A stretch of DNA of 64,000 nt from Mitsuaria chitosanitabida ATCC BAA-476 = NBRC 102408 (GCF_001598255.1 NZ_BCYP01000021.1:1-64000); one strand, 5' to 3'. Shown: positions 52,351-62,606, counted from the stretch's first letter. Translations and numbers: made by a program. The notes: generated by a model from the letters alone, not told the origin.

Positions 52351-53418
52351 ATGACCCACGCCAACGCCTCGAAGTCCCGCCCGTCGCTGTCCGCCCTGAC
52401 CGCGGTGAGCCGCCGCCACGCGCTGATGCTGGGCGCCGCGACGGCGCTGATGGGGACGTCCTCGCTGGCGCTGGCGCAACAGGCGCCGACCACGCTGCTG
52501 AACGTCTCCTACGACGTGGCGCGCGAGCTCTACAAGCAGGTCAATCCGGCCTTCGTCGCCGCCTACAAGGCCAAGACCGGCCAGACCATCACGGTGAACC
52601 AGTCGCACGGCGGCTCGTCCAAGCAGATCGGCTCGGTCATCGGCGGTCTGGAGGCCGACGTGGTCACCATGAACCAGGCCACCGACGTCGACACCCTGGC
52701 CGAGAAGGGCCTGACCAGCGCCGACTGGCGCAACAAGTTCCCCAACGCCGCCGCGCCCTACAGCTCGACCATGCTGTTCCTGGTCCGCAAGGGCAACCCC
52801 AAGGGCATCAAGGACTGGGGCGACCTGGCCCGCCAAGGCGTGTCGGTGATCATCCCCAACCCCAAGGTCACGGGCAACGGCCGCTACGGCTACCTGGCCG
52901 CCTGGGGCAGCGTCGTCGCCAAGGGCGGCACCGAGGCGCAAGCCAAGGACTTCGTCTCCAAGGTGCTGGCCAACGTGCCGGTGCTGGACGGTGGCGGCCG
53001 CGGCGCCACCACCACCTTCACCCAGCGCGGCATCGGCGACGTGCTGCTGACCTTCGAATCAGAAGCCGAGCTCATCGAGAACGAATTCGGCAAGGGCAAC
53101 TTCGAGGTCGTCTATCCCAGCATCTCGATCGAGGCCGACGCCCCGGTCGCCGTGGTGGACAAGGTCGCCCAGAAGCGCGGCTCGGCCGCCCTGGCCAAGG
53201 CCTATCTGGACTTCCTGTGGACGCCGGAGGGCCAGGAAATCATTGCCCAGAACAACTTCCGTCCGCGCGATCCGGCCATCTTCAAGAAGCACGAGAAGCG
53301 CTTCGCGCCGATCAAGCTGTTCACCGTCGAGCAGACGCTGGGTGGCTGGGCCAAGGTGGGCAAGACCCACTTCGCCGACGGCGGCACCTACGACCAGATC
53401 ATGGCCGCGCGCCGCTGA
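52351..53418 (+). CDS. sbp: sulfate ABC transporter substrate-binding protein (Tat-type signal)
   Basis: This 355-residue periplasmic protein of the Sbp/CysP family (LLNVSYDVARELYKQVNPAF, then VNQSHGGSSKQ) binds sulfate or thiosulfate. Its signal peptide carries SRRHALMLGAA, a twin-arginine-like motif followed by a hydrophobic stretch and ALA-QQ cleavage, so it may be exported by Tat, unlike the second copy at 62752. It is first of the sbp-cysT-cysW-cysA-cysB series, 80 bases before cysT. Confidence 0.92.
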   Translation: MTHANASKSRPSLSALTAVSRRHALMLGAATALMGTSSLALAQQAPTTLLNVSYDVARELYKQVNPAFVAAYKAKTGQTITVNQSHGGSSKQIGSVIGGLEADVVTMNQATDVDTLAEKGLTSADWRNKFPNAAAPYSSTMLFLVRKGNPKGIKDWGDLARQGVSVIIPNPKVTGNGRYGYLAAWGSVVAKGGTEAQAKDFVSKVLANVPVLDGGGRGATTTFTQRGIGDVLLTFESEAELIENEFGKGNFEVVYPSISIEADAPVAVVDKVAQKRGSAALAKAYLDFLWTPEGQEIIAQNNFRPRDPAIFKKHEKRFAPIKLFTVEQTLGGWAKVGKTHFADGGTYDQIMAARR

Positions 53419-53498
53419 GCGCCAGCGCCGCAAGACCTGGCCCCGAGCACCCGACCCCGCGTCGCCTCGACCCCGATCCCGCTTGATCCGCTGATCCG

Positions 53499-54380
53499 AT
53501 GAACACCGCCGTGCTTCCCGCGTCGCAGGCCGTCCCCGCGACGCCCCGCAAGCGACGCCGCGTCCTGCCCGGCTTCGCGCCGACGCTGGGCTTCACGCTC
53601 TTCTACCTGTCGCTGCTGATCCTGATCCCGCTGTGCGCGGTGTTCCTGAAGTCCGCCGGCCACGGCGCCGAGGCCTTCTGGAACGCGGCGACCTCGCCGC
53701 GGGTGCTGGCCTCCTACCGCCTGAGCTTCGGCGCATCGCTGCTGGCCGCGGGCATCAACGTGGTGTTCGGCTTCATCCTGGCCTGGTCGCTGGTGCGCTA
53801 CGACTTCTTCGGCAAGAAGCTGGTGGACGCGCTGATCGATCTGCCCTTCGCGCTGCCCACCGCGGTCGCCGGCATCGCGCTGACCGCGCTGTACGCGCCC
53901 AACGGCTGGATGGGCAGCTGGCTGGAGCCGCTGGGCATCAAGGTGGCCTTCACACCGCTGGGCGTGCTGATCGCGCTGATCTTCATCGGCCTGCCCTTCG
54001 TCGTGCGCACGGTGCAGCCGGTGCTCGAGGACCTGGACACGGAGCTCGAGGAAGCCGCCGCCTCGCTGGGCGCGCACCGCTGGCAGGCCTTCCGCCTGGT
54101 GGTGCTGCCGATGCTCACGCCGGCGCTGCTGACGGGCTTCGCGCTGGCCTTCGCGCGTGCGGTGGGCGAGTACGGCTCGGTGATCTTCATCGCCGGCAAC
54201 ATGCCCATGGTCAGCGAGATCACGCCGCTGATGATCATCACCAAGCTCGAGCAGTACGACTACGTCGGCGCCACCGCGATCGCCGTGGTGATGCTGGTGT
54301 TCAGCTTCCTGCTGCTGCTGGGCATCAACGGACTGCAGGCCTGGAGCCTGCGTCGCAACGGACTGGACGGGAAGCGCTGA
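53499..54380 (+). CDS. cysT: sulfate ABC transporter permease CysT
   Basis: This 293-residue inner-membrane subunit has six helices, an N-terminus [23 protein letters not shown] and the ATPase-contact EAA loop [21 protein letters not shown]. It pairs with CysW to form the sulfate/thiosulfate channel. A single base separates its stop from cysW. Confidence 0.94.
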   Translation: MNTAVLPASQAVPATPRKRRRVLPGFAPTLGFTLFYLSLLILIPLCAVFLKSAGHGAEAFWNAATSPRVLASYRLSFGASLLAAGINVVFGFILAWSLVRYDFFGKKLVDALIDLPFALPTAVAGIALTALYAPNGWMGSWLEPLGIKVAFTPLGVLIALIFIGLPFVVRTVQPVLEDLDTELEEAAASLGAHRWQAFRLVVLPMLTPALLTGFALAFARAVGEYGSVIFIAGNMPMVSEITPLMIITKLEQYDYVGATAIAVVMLVFSFLLLLGINGLQAWSLRRNGLDGKR

Positions 54381-54381
54381 C

Positions 54382-55272
54382 ATGGCCGGATCCGCCGCAA
54401 CCCTGGGCCGCGCCAAAGCCGCCGGCCACTTCCAGAGCAACCCCGCCACGCGCGAACGCGCCTGGGTCCGCTGGACCCTGCTGGCGCTGGGCCTGGGCTT
54501 CTTCGCGCTCTTCCTGCTGCTGCCGCTGGCCGCCGTCTTCACCGAGGCGCTGCGCAAGGGCTGGGACACCTATCTCGCCTCGCTGATCGAACCCGATGCC
54601 GTCTCCGCCATCAAGCTGACGCTGCTGGCGGCGGTGATCTCGGTGCCACTGAACGTGGTCTTCGGCGTGAGCGCCGCCTGGGCCATCACCAAGCACGACT
54701 TCCGCGGCAAGCAGTTGCTGATCACGCTGATAGACCTGCCGTTCTCGGTGTCGCCCGTGGTCGCCGGCCTGATCTACGTGCTGATCTTCGGCGCGCAAGG
54801 CTGGTTCGGCCCCTGGCTGGCCGATCACGACATCAAGATCATCTTCGCCGTGCCCGGCATCGTGCTGGCGACGGTGTTCGTGACCTTCCCCTTCGTCGCG
54901 CGGGAGCTGATCCCGCTGATGCAGGCGCAGGGACGCGATGAAGAAGAAGCGGCGACGGTGCTGGGCGCCAGCGGCTTCAAGACCTTCTGGCACGTCACGC
55001 TGCCCAACATCAAGTGGGGCCTGCTCTACGGGGTGATCCTGTGCAACGCGCGCGCCTTCGGCGAGTTCGGCGCGGTGTCGGTGGTCTCGGGCCACATCCG
55101 CGGCCAGACCAACACGCTGCCGCTGCAGGTCGAGATCCTCTACAACGAATATCAATTCGCCGCGGCCTTCGCCGTCGCGTCGCTGCTGGCCTTGCTGGCG
55201 CTGGTCACCCTGGGACTCAAGCAGTTCGTCGAGTGGCAAGCCTCCCGCAACGTCGTGAAGGAAGAAGCATGA
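54382..55272 (+). CDS. cysW: sulfate ABC transporter permease CysW
   Basis: This 296-residue inner-membrane subunit has six helices and the EAA loop [22 protein letters not shown]. Family-specific stretches [19 protein letters not shown] and [26 protein letters not shown] are clear. Its stop overlaps the cysA ATG (ATGA). Confidence 0.94.
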   Translation: MAGSAATLGRAKAAGHFQSNPATRERAWVRWTLLALGLGFFALFLLLPLAAVFTEALRKGWDTYLASLIEPDAVSAIKLTLLAAVISVPLNVVFGVSAAWAITKHDFRGKQLLITLIDLPFSVSPVVAGLIYVLIFGAQGWFGPWLADHDIKIIFAVPGIVLATVFVTFPFVARELIPLMQAQGRDEEEAATVLGASGFKTFWHVTLPNIKWGLLYGVILCNARAFGEFGAVSVVSGHIRGQTNTLPLQVEILYNEYQFAAAFAVASLLALLALVTLGLKQFVEWQASRNVVKEEA

Positions 55273-56342
55273 GCATCCAGGTCCGCAACATCCACAAGTC
55301 CTTCGGCAGCTTCACCGCGCTGGGCGATGTCAGCCTGGACTTCCCCACCGGCGAGCTGACCGCGCTGCTGGGCCCCTCGGGCTGCGGCAAGACCACGCTG
55401 CTGCGCATCATCGCGGGACTGGAAACGGCCGATCGGGGCCAGGTCTTGCTGGACGGGGCCGACGCCTCCGACACCCATGTGCGCGAGCGCGAGGTCGGTT
55501 TCGTCTTCCAGCATTACGCGTTGTTCCGCCACATGACGGTCTTCGACAACGTCGCCTTCGGCCTGCGCGTGAAGCCGCGCAAGCAGCGGCCGCCGGAGTC
55601 GGAGATCAAGCGCAAGGTCCACGAGCTGCTGCAGCTGGTGCAGCTGGACTGGCTGGCGGACCGCTATCCGCCGCAGCTGTCCGGCGGTCAGCGTCAGCGC
55701 ATCGCGCTGGCCCGCGCGCTGGCGGTCGAGCCGCGCGTGCTGCTGCTGGACGAGCCCTTCGGCGCGCTGGACGCCAAGGTCCGCAAGGAGCTGCGCCGCT
55801 GGCTGCGCCGCCTGCATGACGAGCTGCACATCACCAGCATCTTCGTCACGCACGACCAGGAAGAAGCGCTGGAAGTCGCGGATCGCGTGGTCCTGATGGA
55901 TCACGGCCGCGTGGAGCAGGTCGGCTCGCCGACCGAGGTCTACCAGCGTCCGGCCACGCCCTTCGTCTACGGCTTCCTCGGCGCGGTCAACCGCTTCGAA
56001 GGCCGCGTGGACAGCGGCATCGTCCGCGTCGGCGACCAGACCCTGGCGCAAGGCGCCGCCGCCGCGATCGAGGGCGCCCAGCAGGGTCTGGTGCAGGCCT
56101 ACGCGCGCCCGCACGAGCTGGTGATCATCCCGACGCAGGACGCGCCGGGTCTGCCCGCGACGGTCGAGCGCGTGTTGGCCTTCGGCGCCGCCGCGCGCGT
56201 CGAGCTGCGCGGCGCGCAGGGCGAGCATCTGGAAGCCGAGCTCAGCCGCGAGCAGGCTGAGGCGCTGCAGCTGGCCTCGGGTCAGCAGGTGCGGCTGCAG
56301 GCGTCGCGTCTGAGCCTCTTCGGCATCGACCAGGCGGCTTGA
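55269..56342 (+). CDS. cysA: sulfate/thiosulfate ABC transporter ATPase CysA
   Basis: This 357-residue ATPase has Walker [16 protein letters not shown]-loop [13 protein letters not shown], signature [16 protein letters not shown], Walker [15 protein letters not shown] and switch [14 protein letters not shown], with a C-terminal TOBE-like regulatory domain from about residue 240. It completes the importer and is followed 51 bases later by cysB. Confidence 0.95.
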   Translation: MSIQVRNIHKSFGSFTALGDVSLDFPTGELTALLGPSGCGKTTLLRIIAGLETADRGQVLLDGADASDTHVREREVGFVFQHYALFRHMTVFDNVAFGLRVKPRKQRPPESEIKRKVHELLQLVQLDWLADRYPPQLSGGQRQRIALARALAVEPRVLLLDEPFGALDAKVRKELRRWLRRLHDELHITSIFVTHDQEEALEVADRVVLMDHGRVEQVGSPTEVYQRPATPFVYGFLGAVNRFEGRVDSGIVRVGDQTLAQGAAAAIEGAQQGLVQAYARPHELVIIPTQDAPGLPATVERVLAFGAAARVELRGAQGEHLEAELSREQAEALQLASGQQVRLQASRLSLFGIDQAA

Positions 56343-56393
56343 TCCTCTGACCCGTACTCCGACAAGCAAGCCGCAGAGCGGGCAGTCTCGACC

Positions 56394-57320
56394 ATGAATC
56401 TCCAGCAGTTGCGCATCGTCCGGGAGGCGGTGCAGCAGAACTTCAACCTGACCGAGGTGGCGGCCGCGCTGTTCACCTCGCAGTCCGGCGTCAGCAAGCA
56501 CATCAAGGACCTGGAGGACGAGCTCGGCGTCGAGCTCTTCCAGCGCCGCGGCAAGCGGCTGCTCGGGTTGACCGAGCCGGGCAAGGAGCTGGCGGTGGTC
56601 GTCGACCGCATGCTGCAGGACGTGCGCAACATCAAGCGCCTGGCGCAGCAGTTCAGCAGCGCCGATCAGGGCCAGCTGACGATCGCCACCACGCACACGC
56701 AGGCGCGCTACGCGCTGCCGCAGGTGGTGGCGCGCTTCAAGCAGGCCTATCCGCGGGTGCACCTGGTGCTGCATCAGGGCAGCCCGTCGGAGATCGTCTC
56801 GCTGCTGCAATCGGGCGAGGCCGACATCGGCATCGCCACCGAGGCGCTGGGCAAGGACGACGCCTTCGTCACCTTCCCGTTCTACGAGTGGCGTCACGCG
56901 GTCGTCGTGCCGGAAGGGCATCCGTTGACCACGCGTCCGCTCACGCTCGAGACCCTGGCCGAGCAGCCGCTGATTACCTATCACGAGGGCTACACCGGCC
57001 GCGCCCGCATCGACGCGAGCTTCGCGGCGGCGGGCCTGGCGCCGGACCTGGTGATGTCGGCGCTGGACGCGGACGTGATCAAGACCTATGTGCAGGTGGG
57101 ACTGGGCGTCGGCGTGATCGCCGCGATGGCCTTCGAGCCGACACGCGACTCCGGCCTGCAGCTGCTGGACGCGAGCCACCTGTTCCCGGCCAACACCACG
57201 CGCATCGCGCTCAAGCGCGGCCACTACTTGCGCGGCTTCGCCTATCGCTTCGTCCAGGAGTGCGTGGCCGAGCTGACCGAGGACGTGGTACGCGAGGCGA
57301 TGGAGCCGAACGCGGCTTGA
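56394..57320 (+). CDS. cysB: CysB-family LysR regulator
   Basis: This 308-residue protein has the CysB-type N-terminus MNLQQLRIVREAVQQNFNLTEVAAALFTSQSGVSKHIKDLE and effector segment TTHTQARYALPQVV...GSPSEIVSLLQSGEADIGIATE. CysB activates sulfate uptake and assimilation when N-acetylserine is present and sulfide is low. Its place at the end of the sulfate transport operon supports this role. Confidence 0.9.
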   Translation: MNLQQLRIVREAVQQNFNLTEVAAALFTSQSGVSKHIKDLEDELGVELFQRRGKRLLGLTEPGKELAVVVDRMLQDVRNIKRLAQQFSSADQGQLTIATTHTQARYALPQVVARFKQAYPRVHLVLHQGSPSEIVSLLQSGEADIGIATEALGKDDAFVTFPFYEWRHAVVVPEGHPLTTRPLTLETLAEQPLITYHEGYTGRARIDASFAAAGLAPDLVMSALDADVIKTYVQVGLGVGVIAAMAFEPTRDSGLQLLDASHLFPANTTRIALKRGHYLRGFAYRFVQECVAELTEDVVREAMEPNAA

Positions 57321-57395
57321 TCGTCGCGGCCATGGTGGCTGCGGCACACCCTGGCCCCGCGGGGCAGGCTCACGGCGGGTGACGACGGCGCACGT

Positions 57396-58436
57396 TCAGC
57401 GCGGGCTGACGTTCAGCGGCTTGGCGTAGAACGCGTCCACGCGCGCGCCATAGCGGGCCTTGGCATCGACGCTGAGGTGGCTCAGGAACTCGTCACGCAG
57501 GAACTGCCGACCCGTCGCCGAGCCGAGTACCCGCTCGATGTGCTCGATCGTGCGGCGGCCCCAGGGCGTCCTCGGACAGGCGATGCCCGACACCACCGGC
57601 TCGCTGAAGCCATCGATGGGCACGCTGACCAGATCGGCCATCGAGATCGGACCGGCGCGGGCCGACGAGGTCGCGTTCGCCGCGTTGGCGCGCAGCGCCT
57701 GCTGCGCGGCCAGCACGAAGTCGTATTCGATCGTGTAGTCGGCGCGGCCGATGGCGATCATCGACAACATGTTCCCGCCGAAGTCCGGCGTCGTGTACGC
57801 GTCGACCACGCCCGGCGGCCGCTTCGCCAGCAGCGCGTCGATCGCGCGCCCGTAGCTGCGACCCGCGACCACCGCGCCGCGCAGCTGCCTCGCGGCCCAG
57901 ACGCGCTCGAGCTCCACGTCGCCCGCCGCGTTGCGCGCGAGCTTGGGCAGCGCGGCGCGGCGCACGATCAGCTGGTGCGGCGGCACCAGATGCGTATCGA
58001 TGAAGTAGGCGACGGTCTCGCGCTCGGGCGTGCGCAGCACGCCGAGGTGGCAGGCGCGCTCGCCGGCTTCGACCATTCGCCAGGAGCGCTTGACGTTGGC
58101 GATCAGCACCTCGTGCTTCGCGCGCGTGCCCCAGTGCGCGATCAGGTAATCGGCGACCGGCTGTCCCAGACCGAGCCGCGAGGGCACGGCGGCCACGGGC
58201 GCCGCTGGGCTCGCGCCCGAGCCGCCCGGCGTCGGCACGGACACGGCCGCGTCGATCTCCGGCATCAGCCAGGTCACGCGGTCGGATGCGGGTTGCGCCA
58301 GGGCGGCGCCCACGGCGAGCGTGCCGACGACGCCGAGCATCAGCGCCTTCGTCGACGCGAGCTTCGTGACGACCTGGGCCGCGGTCACGGGCGCGATCGA
58401 CGGCATGGACGGGGGGAAGGCGGGGAACTGCTTCAT
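57396..58436 (-). CDS. periplasmic solute-binding-like protein (TIGR02285-like)
   Basis: This 346-residue exported protein (hydrophobic segment about residues 28-48, then TWLMPEID) has two lobes like an amino-acid-binding protein and resembles the TIGR02285 group, whose function is unknown. Recognisable parts are ACHLGVLRTPERE and FGGNMLSMIAIGRADYTIEYDF. A proline/alanine-rich linker at about 65-85 is unusual. It is inserted in reverse between two CysB-type genes and shares its promoter region with the second. Confidence 0.7.
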   Translation of the reverse strand: MKQFPAFPPSMPSIAPVTAAQVVTKLASTKALMLGVVGTLAVGAALAQPASDRVTWLMPEIDAAVSVPTPGGSGASPAAPVAAVPSRLGLGQPVADYLIAHWGTRAKHEVLIANVKRSWRMVEAGERACHLGVLRTPERETVAYFIDTHLVPPHQLIVRRAALPKLARNAAGDVELERVWAARQLRGAVVAGRSYGRAIDALLAKRPPGVVDAYTTPDFGGNMLSMIAIGRADYTIEYDFVLAAQQALRANAANATSSARAGPISMADLVSVPIDGFSEPVVSGIACPRTPWGRRTIEHIERVLGSATGRQFLRDEFLSHLSVDAKARYGARVDAFYAKPLNVSPR

Positions 58437-58672
58437 GGCCACAAGCTGCGCAGCATAGGGCTTCCAAGCTCTTGCACCGCCCGCGAAATTGCTTATCGGT
58501 TTTTGTTGGAGGACAGCACGGGCGCGGATTCGAATAATCAATCCGCATAAGGAAGCCGCTTTCCCGACGTTTCCCTCACGTTCGTCGCCGGAAGCCGGCC
58601 GAAGGCCGCAAGGCCCGATCTGCACTGGATTCCACTGGCCTTCCCCGCGTTGTCCCCACAGCGCCCACGACG
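58437..58672. promoter_or_regulatory. divergent control region with inverted repeats
   Basis: An AT-rich core contains GCGGATT (58524-58530) / AATCCGC (58540-58546), and TGCTTAT (58490-58496), the same heptamer as in the sbp promoter. It is probably the site for one of the CysB-type regulators. It controls the solute-binding-like gene to the left and the LysR gene to the right. Confidence 0.45.
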
Positions 58673-59620
58673 ATGAATTTCCAACAGCTCCGTTCCGTCC
58701 GCGAGGCCCAGCGCCGCGGTTTCAACCTGACCGAGGTGGCGCAGGCCCTGCACACCTCGCAGCCCGGCGTCAGCCGCCAGATCCGCGAGCTCGAGGACGA
58801 GCTCGGCATCGACATCTTCGTGCGCGCGGGCAAGCGGCTGACCGGCCTGACCGAGCCCGGGCGCAACGTGATGCCCATCGTCGAGCGCCTGCTGCGAGAA
58901 GCCGAGAACCTGCGCCGCGCCGGCGAGGACTTCGCCCGCGCCGACAGCGGCCACCTGCGCATCGCCGCCACGCACAGCCAGGCGCGCTATGCGCTGCCGC
59001 CGGCGGTGCGCGACTTCCGCGACTCGCATCCCGAGGTCAGCCTGCAGTTCACGCAGGGCTCGCCGCAGCAGATCGCGCGCCTGCTCATCGACGGCGAGGC
59101 CGACGTGGGCATCGCCACCGAGGCGCTCGCGCTGCATCCCCAGTTGCTCACGCTGCCCTGCTACCGCTGGACCCACACCGTCCTCGTCCCGCCCGGCCAT
59201 CCGCTCGAGCAGGAGGCCGCCGACGGCCGGCCACTGACGCTGGAGCGGCTGGCGCAGTTCCCCGTCATCACCTACGAGACCGGCTACACCGGCCGCTCGC
59301 ACATCGACGACGCCTTCGCGAGCGCGGGGCTGGACCTGAACGTGGTGCTGGTGGCGATGGACGCCGACGTGATCAAGACCTACGTCGAGCTGGGCCTGGG
59401 CGTGGGCATCGTCGCGGCCATCGCCTACGACGAGGAGCGCGACCGCCATCTGCGCGCGATCGATGCCCGCCATCTCTTCGCCGACAACCTCACGCGGCTG
59501 GCGGTGCGGCGCGACGCGTATCTGCGCGACTACGTCTACGCCTTCATCGAGACCTTCGCACCGCCGCTGACACGGGTGCTGGTGGAGCAGGCGCGCGTGG
59601 CGCCGGGCGGAGCGGATTGA
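58673..59620 (+). CDS. second CysB-type LysR regulator (Cbl-like)
   Basis: This 315-residue protein parallels CysB throughout (MNFQQLRSVREAQRRGFNLTEVAQALHTSQPGVSRQIRELEDELG, ATHSQARYALPPAV, GSPQQIARLLIDGEADVGIATEAL). In enterobacteria the CysB paralogue Cbl controls sulfonate (tau, ssu) genes, so this copy is a candidate regulator of the tauD operon at 49 kb or of the TonB receptor that follows. It is 154 bases upstream of that receptor in the same direction. Confidence 0.88.
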   Translation: MNFQQLRSVREAQRRGFNLTEVAQALHTSQPGVSRQIRELEDELGIDIFVRAGKRLTGLTEPGRNVMPIVERLLREAENLRRAGEDFARADSGHLRIAATHSQARYALPPAVRDFRDSHPEVSLQFTQGSPQQIARLLIDGEADVGIATEALALHPQLLTLPCYRWTHTVLVPPGHPLEQEAADGRPLTLERLAQFPVITYETGYTGRSHIDDAFASAGLDLNVVLVAMDADVIKTYVELGLGVGIVAAIAYDEERDRHLRAIDARHLFADNLTRLAVRRDAYLRDYVYAFIETFAPPLTRVLVEQARVAPGGAD

Positions 59621-59710
59621 AGGGAGCCCCGGTTCCAAGGGGCCATGCCGAAAGTTTTTTCGCATGAGCACATCCGCGGCGCACGACTTTGCAAAGCTGA
59701 AACACTTGGT

Positions 59711-59739
59711 TGGGCGATGAGGGGCGGCTTCCTAGAGTG
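59711..59739 (+). promoter_or_regulatory. promoter of the TonB-receptor gene
   Basis: -35 TTGGGC (59711-59716), 17-base spacer, -10 TAGAGT (59734-59739), about 35 bases before the start codon. A perfect palindrome CTTTGCAAAG at 59687-59696 lies just upstream and resembles a TTTGCA/TGCAAA pair before the second sulfate-binding-protein gene. Confidence 0.6.
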
Positions 59740-59774
59740 ACGGGCTCAGCTGCTCACTCCCACAAGGAAGACTC

Positions 59775-62561
59775 TTGAAGCCCAACGTCAAGCAAACGGC
59801 CCGACTGACCGGTTCGGCCGCCACGCTGGTGGCCGCCCTGGCCGCCGCGTTCCCCGCCAGCCTCGCCTTCGCGCAGGACGCGCCGCCGGGCACCGGCGAG
59901 GCCGCGAAGGCGGCCCAGAAGGAACCCGCCAAGGAGGCCGGCAAGGACCCCGCGAAGGAGGCGCCGCTGCCGTCGGTGGTGGTGACCGGCTCGCGCATCT
60001 CGCGCGTGAGCAGCGAGGGCCCCAGCCCGGTCACCGTGATCAAGGCCGAGGACATCGACCGGCTCGGCTACAAGAACGTCTCCGACGCGCTGTCCAGCCT
60101 GACCGAGAACACCGGCTTCACCCAGGGAGAGGACTTCGGCAACACCTTCACGCCGGCCGCCAACGCCATCAGCCTGCGCGGCCTGGGGCCGAATCACACG
60201 CTGGTGCTGGTGAACGGCCGCCGCGTCGCCGACTATCCGACGGCCTATGAAGGCTCGGTCAACTTCGTCAACATCGCCAACATTCCGTCGGCGCTGATCG
60301 ACCGCATCGAGGTGCTGAGCGGGGGCGCGTCCTCGGTCTATGGCTCGGACGCGATCGCCGGCGTGGTCAACATCGTGCTGAAGAAGCATGTCGACGAGAT
60401 CAGCGTGAACCTGCGCGTCGGCGGCACGCAGCGCGGCGGCGGCGAGAACGCCCGCGCCCAGGTGACCGGCGGCTTCGACGGCGGCGCGCTGCAGGGCGTG
60501 TGGGGCGTGGAGCTCAGCGGCCGCGAGCCGATCTGGAGCCGCCAGCGCGACTTCATGGCCGACACCACCTTGCAGGGCGCGGCGCCGACGGTGGTCATCG
60601 GCCGCCGCAACGCGAGCAACGGCAAATACCTCGCTCCGACCGACGGCTGCGCCGCGGCCGGCACGCTCTTCGACGGCGCCACCTCCGCCTACACCGGCAA
60701 GAGCGGCACCTACTGCGGCAGCGGCCGGGCCTCGCCGACCTACTGGACCACGCAGACCGGCAATCGCAGCGCGCAGGCCGCGGGCCAACTGACCTGGCAG
60801 CTCGGCCACGGGCTGGAACTCTTCGCGGAAGGGCAGTTCGGCTCGGCGCGGACCGAGAACAACACCCGCGGTCCGAGCTGGACCTCCGAGGTCACCGGCA
60901 ACAGCTATTTCCGCAACCGGACCACCGGCCTGCTCGAGACCTGGACGCGGCGCTTCGCGCCGGAGGAACTGGGAGGCGCGGACCGCTTCAACCGCCAGTG
61001 GCGGGATTCGACGCACAACATCGCCGTCGGCGCGCGCGGAGAACTCAGCGGCAGCTGGACCTACGAGATCGCGTTCAACAGCTCCTACTACCTGAACCGC
61101 ACGACCACGCCGCGACTGCTGTCGGGCATCGACACGCTGCTGCTGGGGCCCAAGCTGGGCACCGAGGCCGACGGCACGGTGATCTACGCGGCCGATCCGG
61201 CGCGGCTGTTCCGGCCGCTGACGCCGCAGGAGATCGACAGCGTCACCGGCCGCAGCTGGACGCGCAACGCCAGCTGGAGCCAGCAGCTGAGCGCCACCGC
61301 CAACGGCGAATGGTTCTCGCTGCCCGGCGGCCCGGTGAAGGCGGCCGTCGTGGCCGAAGCCGGCACGCAGGGCTTCCGCAACGAAGCCGATCCGCGCCTG
61401 GGCACCAGCGTCTTCTACAACACCAGCACCTCGCCGGCCGTGCGCGGCACGCGGGGCCGGCTGGCGCTGGGCGGCGAGCTCAACGCGCCGATCACCCGGC
61501 AGCTGACCGCGACGCTGGCCGCGCGCCACGACCGCTACGACTTCGCCGGCCGCAACGACGGCAGCACGACCTACAACGCCGGTCTGGAGTTCCGGCCGCT
61601 CTCGTCGCTGCTGGTGCGGGCGCAGCACGCGACCAGCTTCCGCGCGCCGGACATGAATTACATCTTCGCGCAGCAGACCAAGGGCTACTACTCGTCGTCG
61701 ACGGACTACTACCGCTGCGTGGCCTCGGGCCAGCCCATCACCAAGTGCGACTTCGCCAACGTGTCGCCGGGCTTCAACTACCTGCGCACCGGCTCGGCGG
61801 ACCTGAAGTCCGAGCGCGGTCGCTCCTGGGGCGTGGGCGCGGTGTGGCAGCCGGCGGCGTCCTTCGACCTGTCGGTGGACCTGTGGAAGATCGCCATCCG
61901 CGACCTGGTCACCGACCTGAGCGCCGACGGCCTGCTGCGGACCGAGGCCGACTGCCGCTCCGGCGCGAAGGACCTGCAGTCCCCGACCTGCCAGGACGCG
62001 ATCGCCCGCATCCGGCGCAATCCGCTGGACGCGCTGGTGCGACCGGGCGAGGTGGCGGAGATCCGCGTCAATCCGATCAACGCGGCCAGCGAGTCCACCT
62101 GGGGCATCGACGTCGGCACGCGCTACAGCTGGTCGGCCGAAGGCTGGGGCCGCTGGACCGCGGACGCGAAGTACACCAAGGTCAAGAGCTTCCGGTACCA
62201 GCAGTTCGCCGGCGATGCCAACGACAACATCGTCGGTACCCGTGATTTCGGCGACTGGCCGAGCCGACTCAACGCGAGCTTGAACTGGAAGATCGGCGAT
62301 TGGTCCCACACGCTGGCGGCCCAGCGCAACGGGCGCATCCCGGGCGCGGAACCGGGCGCCTGGGTCGGCCCCTACTGGAACCTCAACGCGAGCACCTCGT
62401 GGCAGCTGGCCAAGCGCACGCGGGTCAGCGTGATCGTCAACAACGTGTTCGACAAGATCCGCCGCGACCCGAGCTCGACCTGGCCGTACTACCCGGTGGG
62501 CTACTACCTGCCGCACGGCCGCCAAGGCTGGATCGAGCTGGAGCACAGCTTCGGCGCATGA
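59775..62561 (+). CDS. TonB-dependent outer-membrane receptor
   Basis: This 928-residue receptor has a signal peptide to about residue 33 (AFA-QDA), a Lys/Pro/Ala linker EAAKAAQKEPAKEAGKDPAK, then a plug domain (SVVVTGSRISR, ISLRGLGPNHTLVLVNGRRV, IEVLSGGASSVYGSDAIAGVVNIV) and a 22-strand barrel ending GWIELEHSFGA. The start is TTG, with AAGGAAG upstream. The substrate is unknown; lying between a Cbl-like regulator and a sulfate-binding protein, it may import an organosulfur compound. A hairpin terminator follows. Confidence 0.92.
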   Translation: MKPNVKQTARLTGSAATLVAALAAAFPASLAFAQDAPPGTGEAAKAAQKEPAKEAGKDPAKEAPLPSVVVTGSRISRVSSEGPSPVTVIKAEDIDRLGYKNVSDALSSLTENTGFTQGEDFGNTFTPAANAISLRGLGPNHTLVLVNGRRVADYPTAYEGSVNFVNIANIPSALIDRIEVLSGGASSVYGSDAIAGVVNIVLKKHVDEISVNLRVGGTQRGGGENARAQVTGGFDGGALQGVWGVELSGREPIWSRQRDFMADTTLQGAAPTVVIGRRNASNGKYLAPTDGCAAAGTLFDGATSAYTGKSGTYCGSGRASPTYWTTQTGNRSAQAAGQLTWQLGHGLELFAEGQFGSARTENNTRGPSWTSEVTGNSYFRNRTTGLLETWTRRFAPEELGGADRFNRQWRDSTHNIAVGARGELSGSWTYEIAFNSSYYLNRTTTPRLLSGIDTLLLGPKLGTEADGTVIYAADPARLFRPLTPQEIDSVTGRSWTRNASWSQQLSATANGEWFSLPGGPVKAAVVAEAGTQGFRNEADPRLGTSVFYNTSTSPAVRGTRGRLALGGELNAPITRQLTATLAARHDRYDFAGRNDGSTTYNAGLEFRPLSSLLVRAQHATSFRAPDMNYIFAQQTKGYYSSSTDYYRCVASGQPITKCDFANVSPGFNYLRTGSADLKSERGRSWGVGAVWQPAASFDLSVDLWKIAIRDLVTDLSADGLLRTEADCRSGAKDLQSPTCQDAIARIRRNPLDALVRPGEVAEIRVNPINAASESTWGIDVGTRYSWSAEGWGRWTADAKYTKVKSFRYQQFAGDANDNIVGTRDFGDWPSRLNASLNWKIGDWSHTLAAQRNGRIPGAEPGAWVGPYWNLNASTSWQLAKRTRVSVIVNNVFDKIRRDPSSTWPYYPVGYYLPHGRQGWIELEHSFGA

Positions 62562-62606
62562 GGCCGCGCGCCCGACCCGGGCGCCATGGCCGTCGTGATC
62601 GACGCG

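Noticed and set aside
58524..58546. tRNA-like TTCGAAT sequence
   Set aside because: It is the centre of a simple inverted repeat and no cloverleaf can be built around it.
59754..62546. 930-residue leftward frame opposite the TonB receptor
   Set aside because: Composition is Arg/Ala/Val repetitive with no domain; the rightward frame has signal peptide, plug and barrel.
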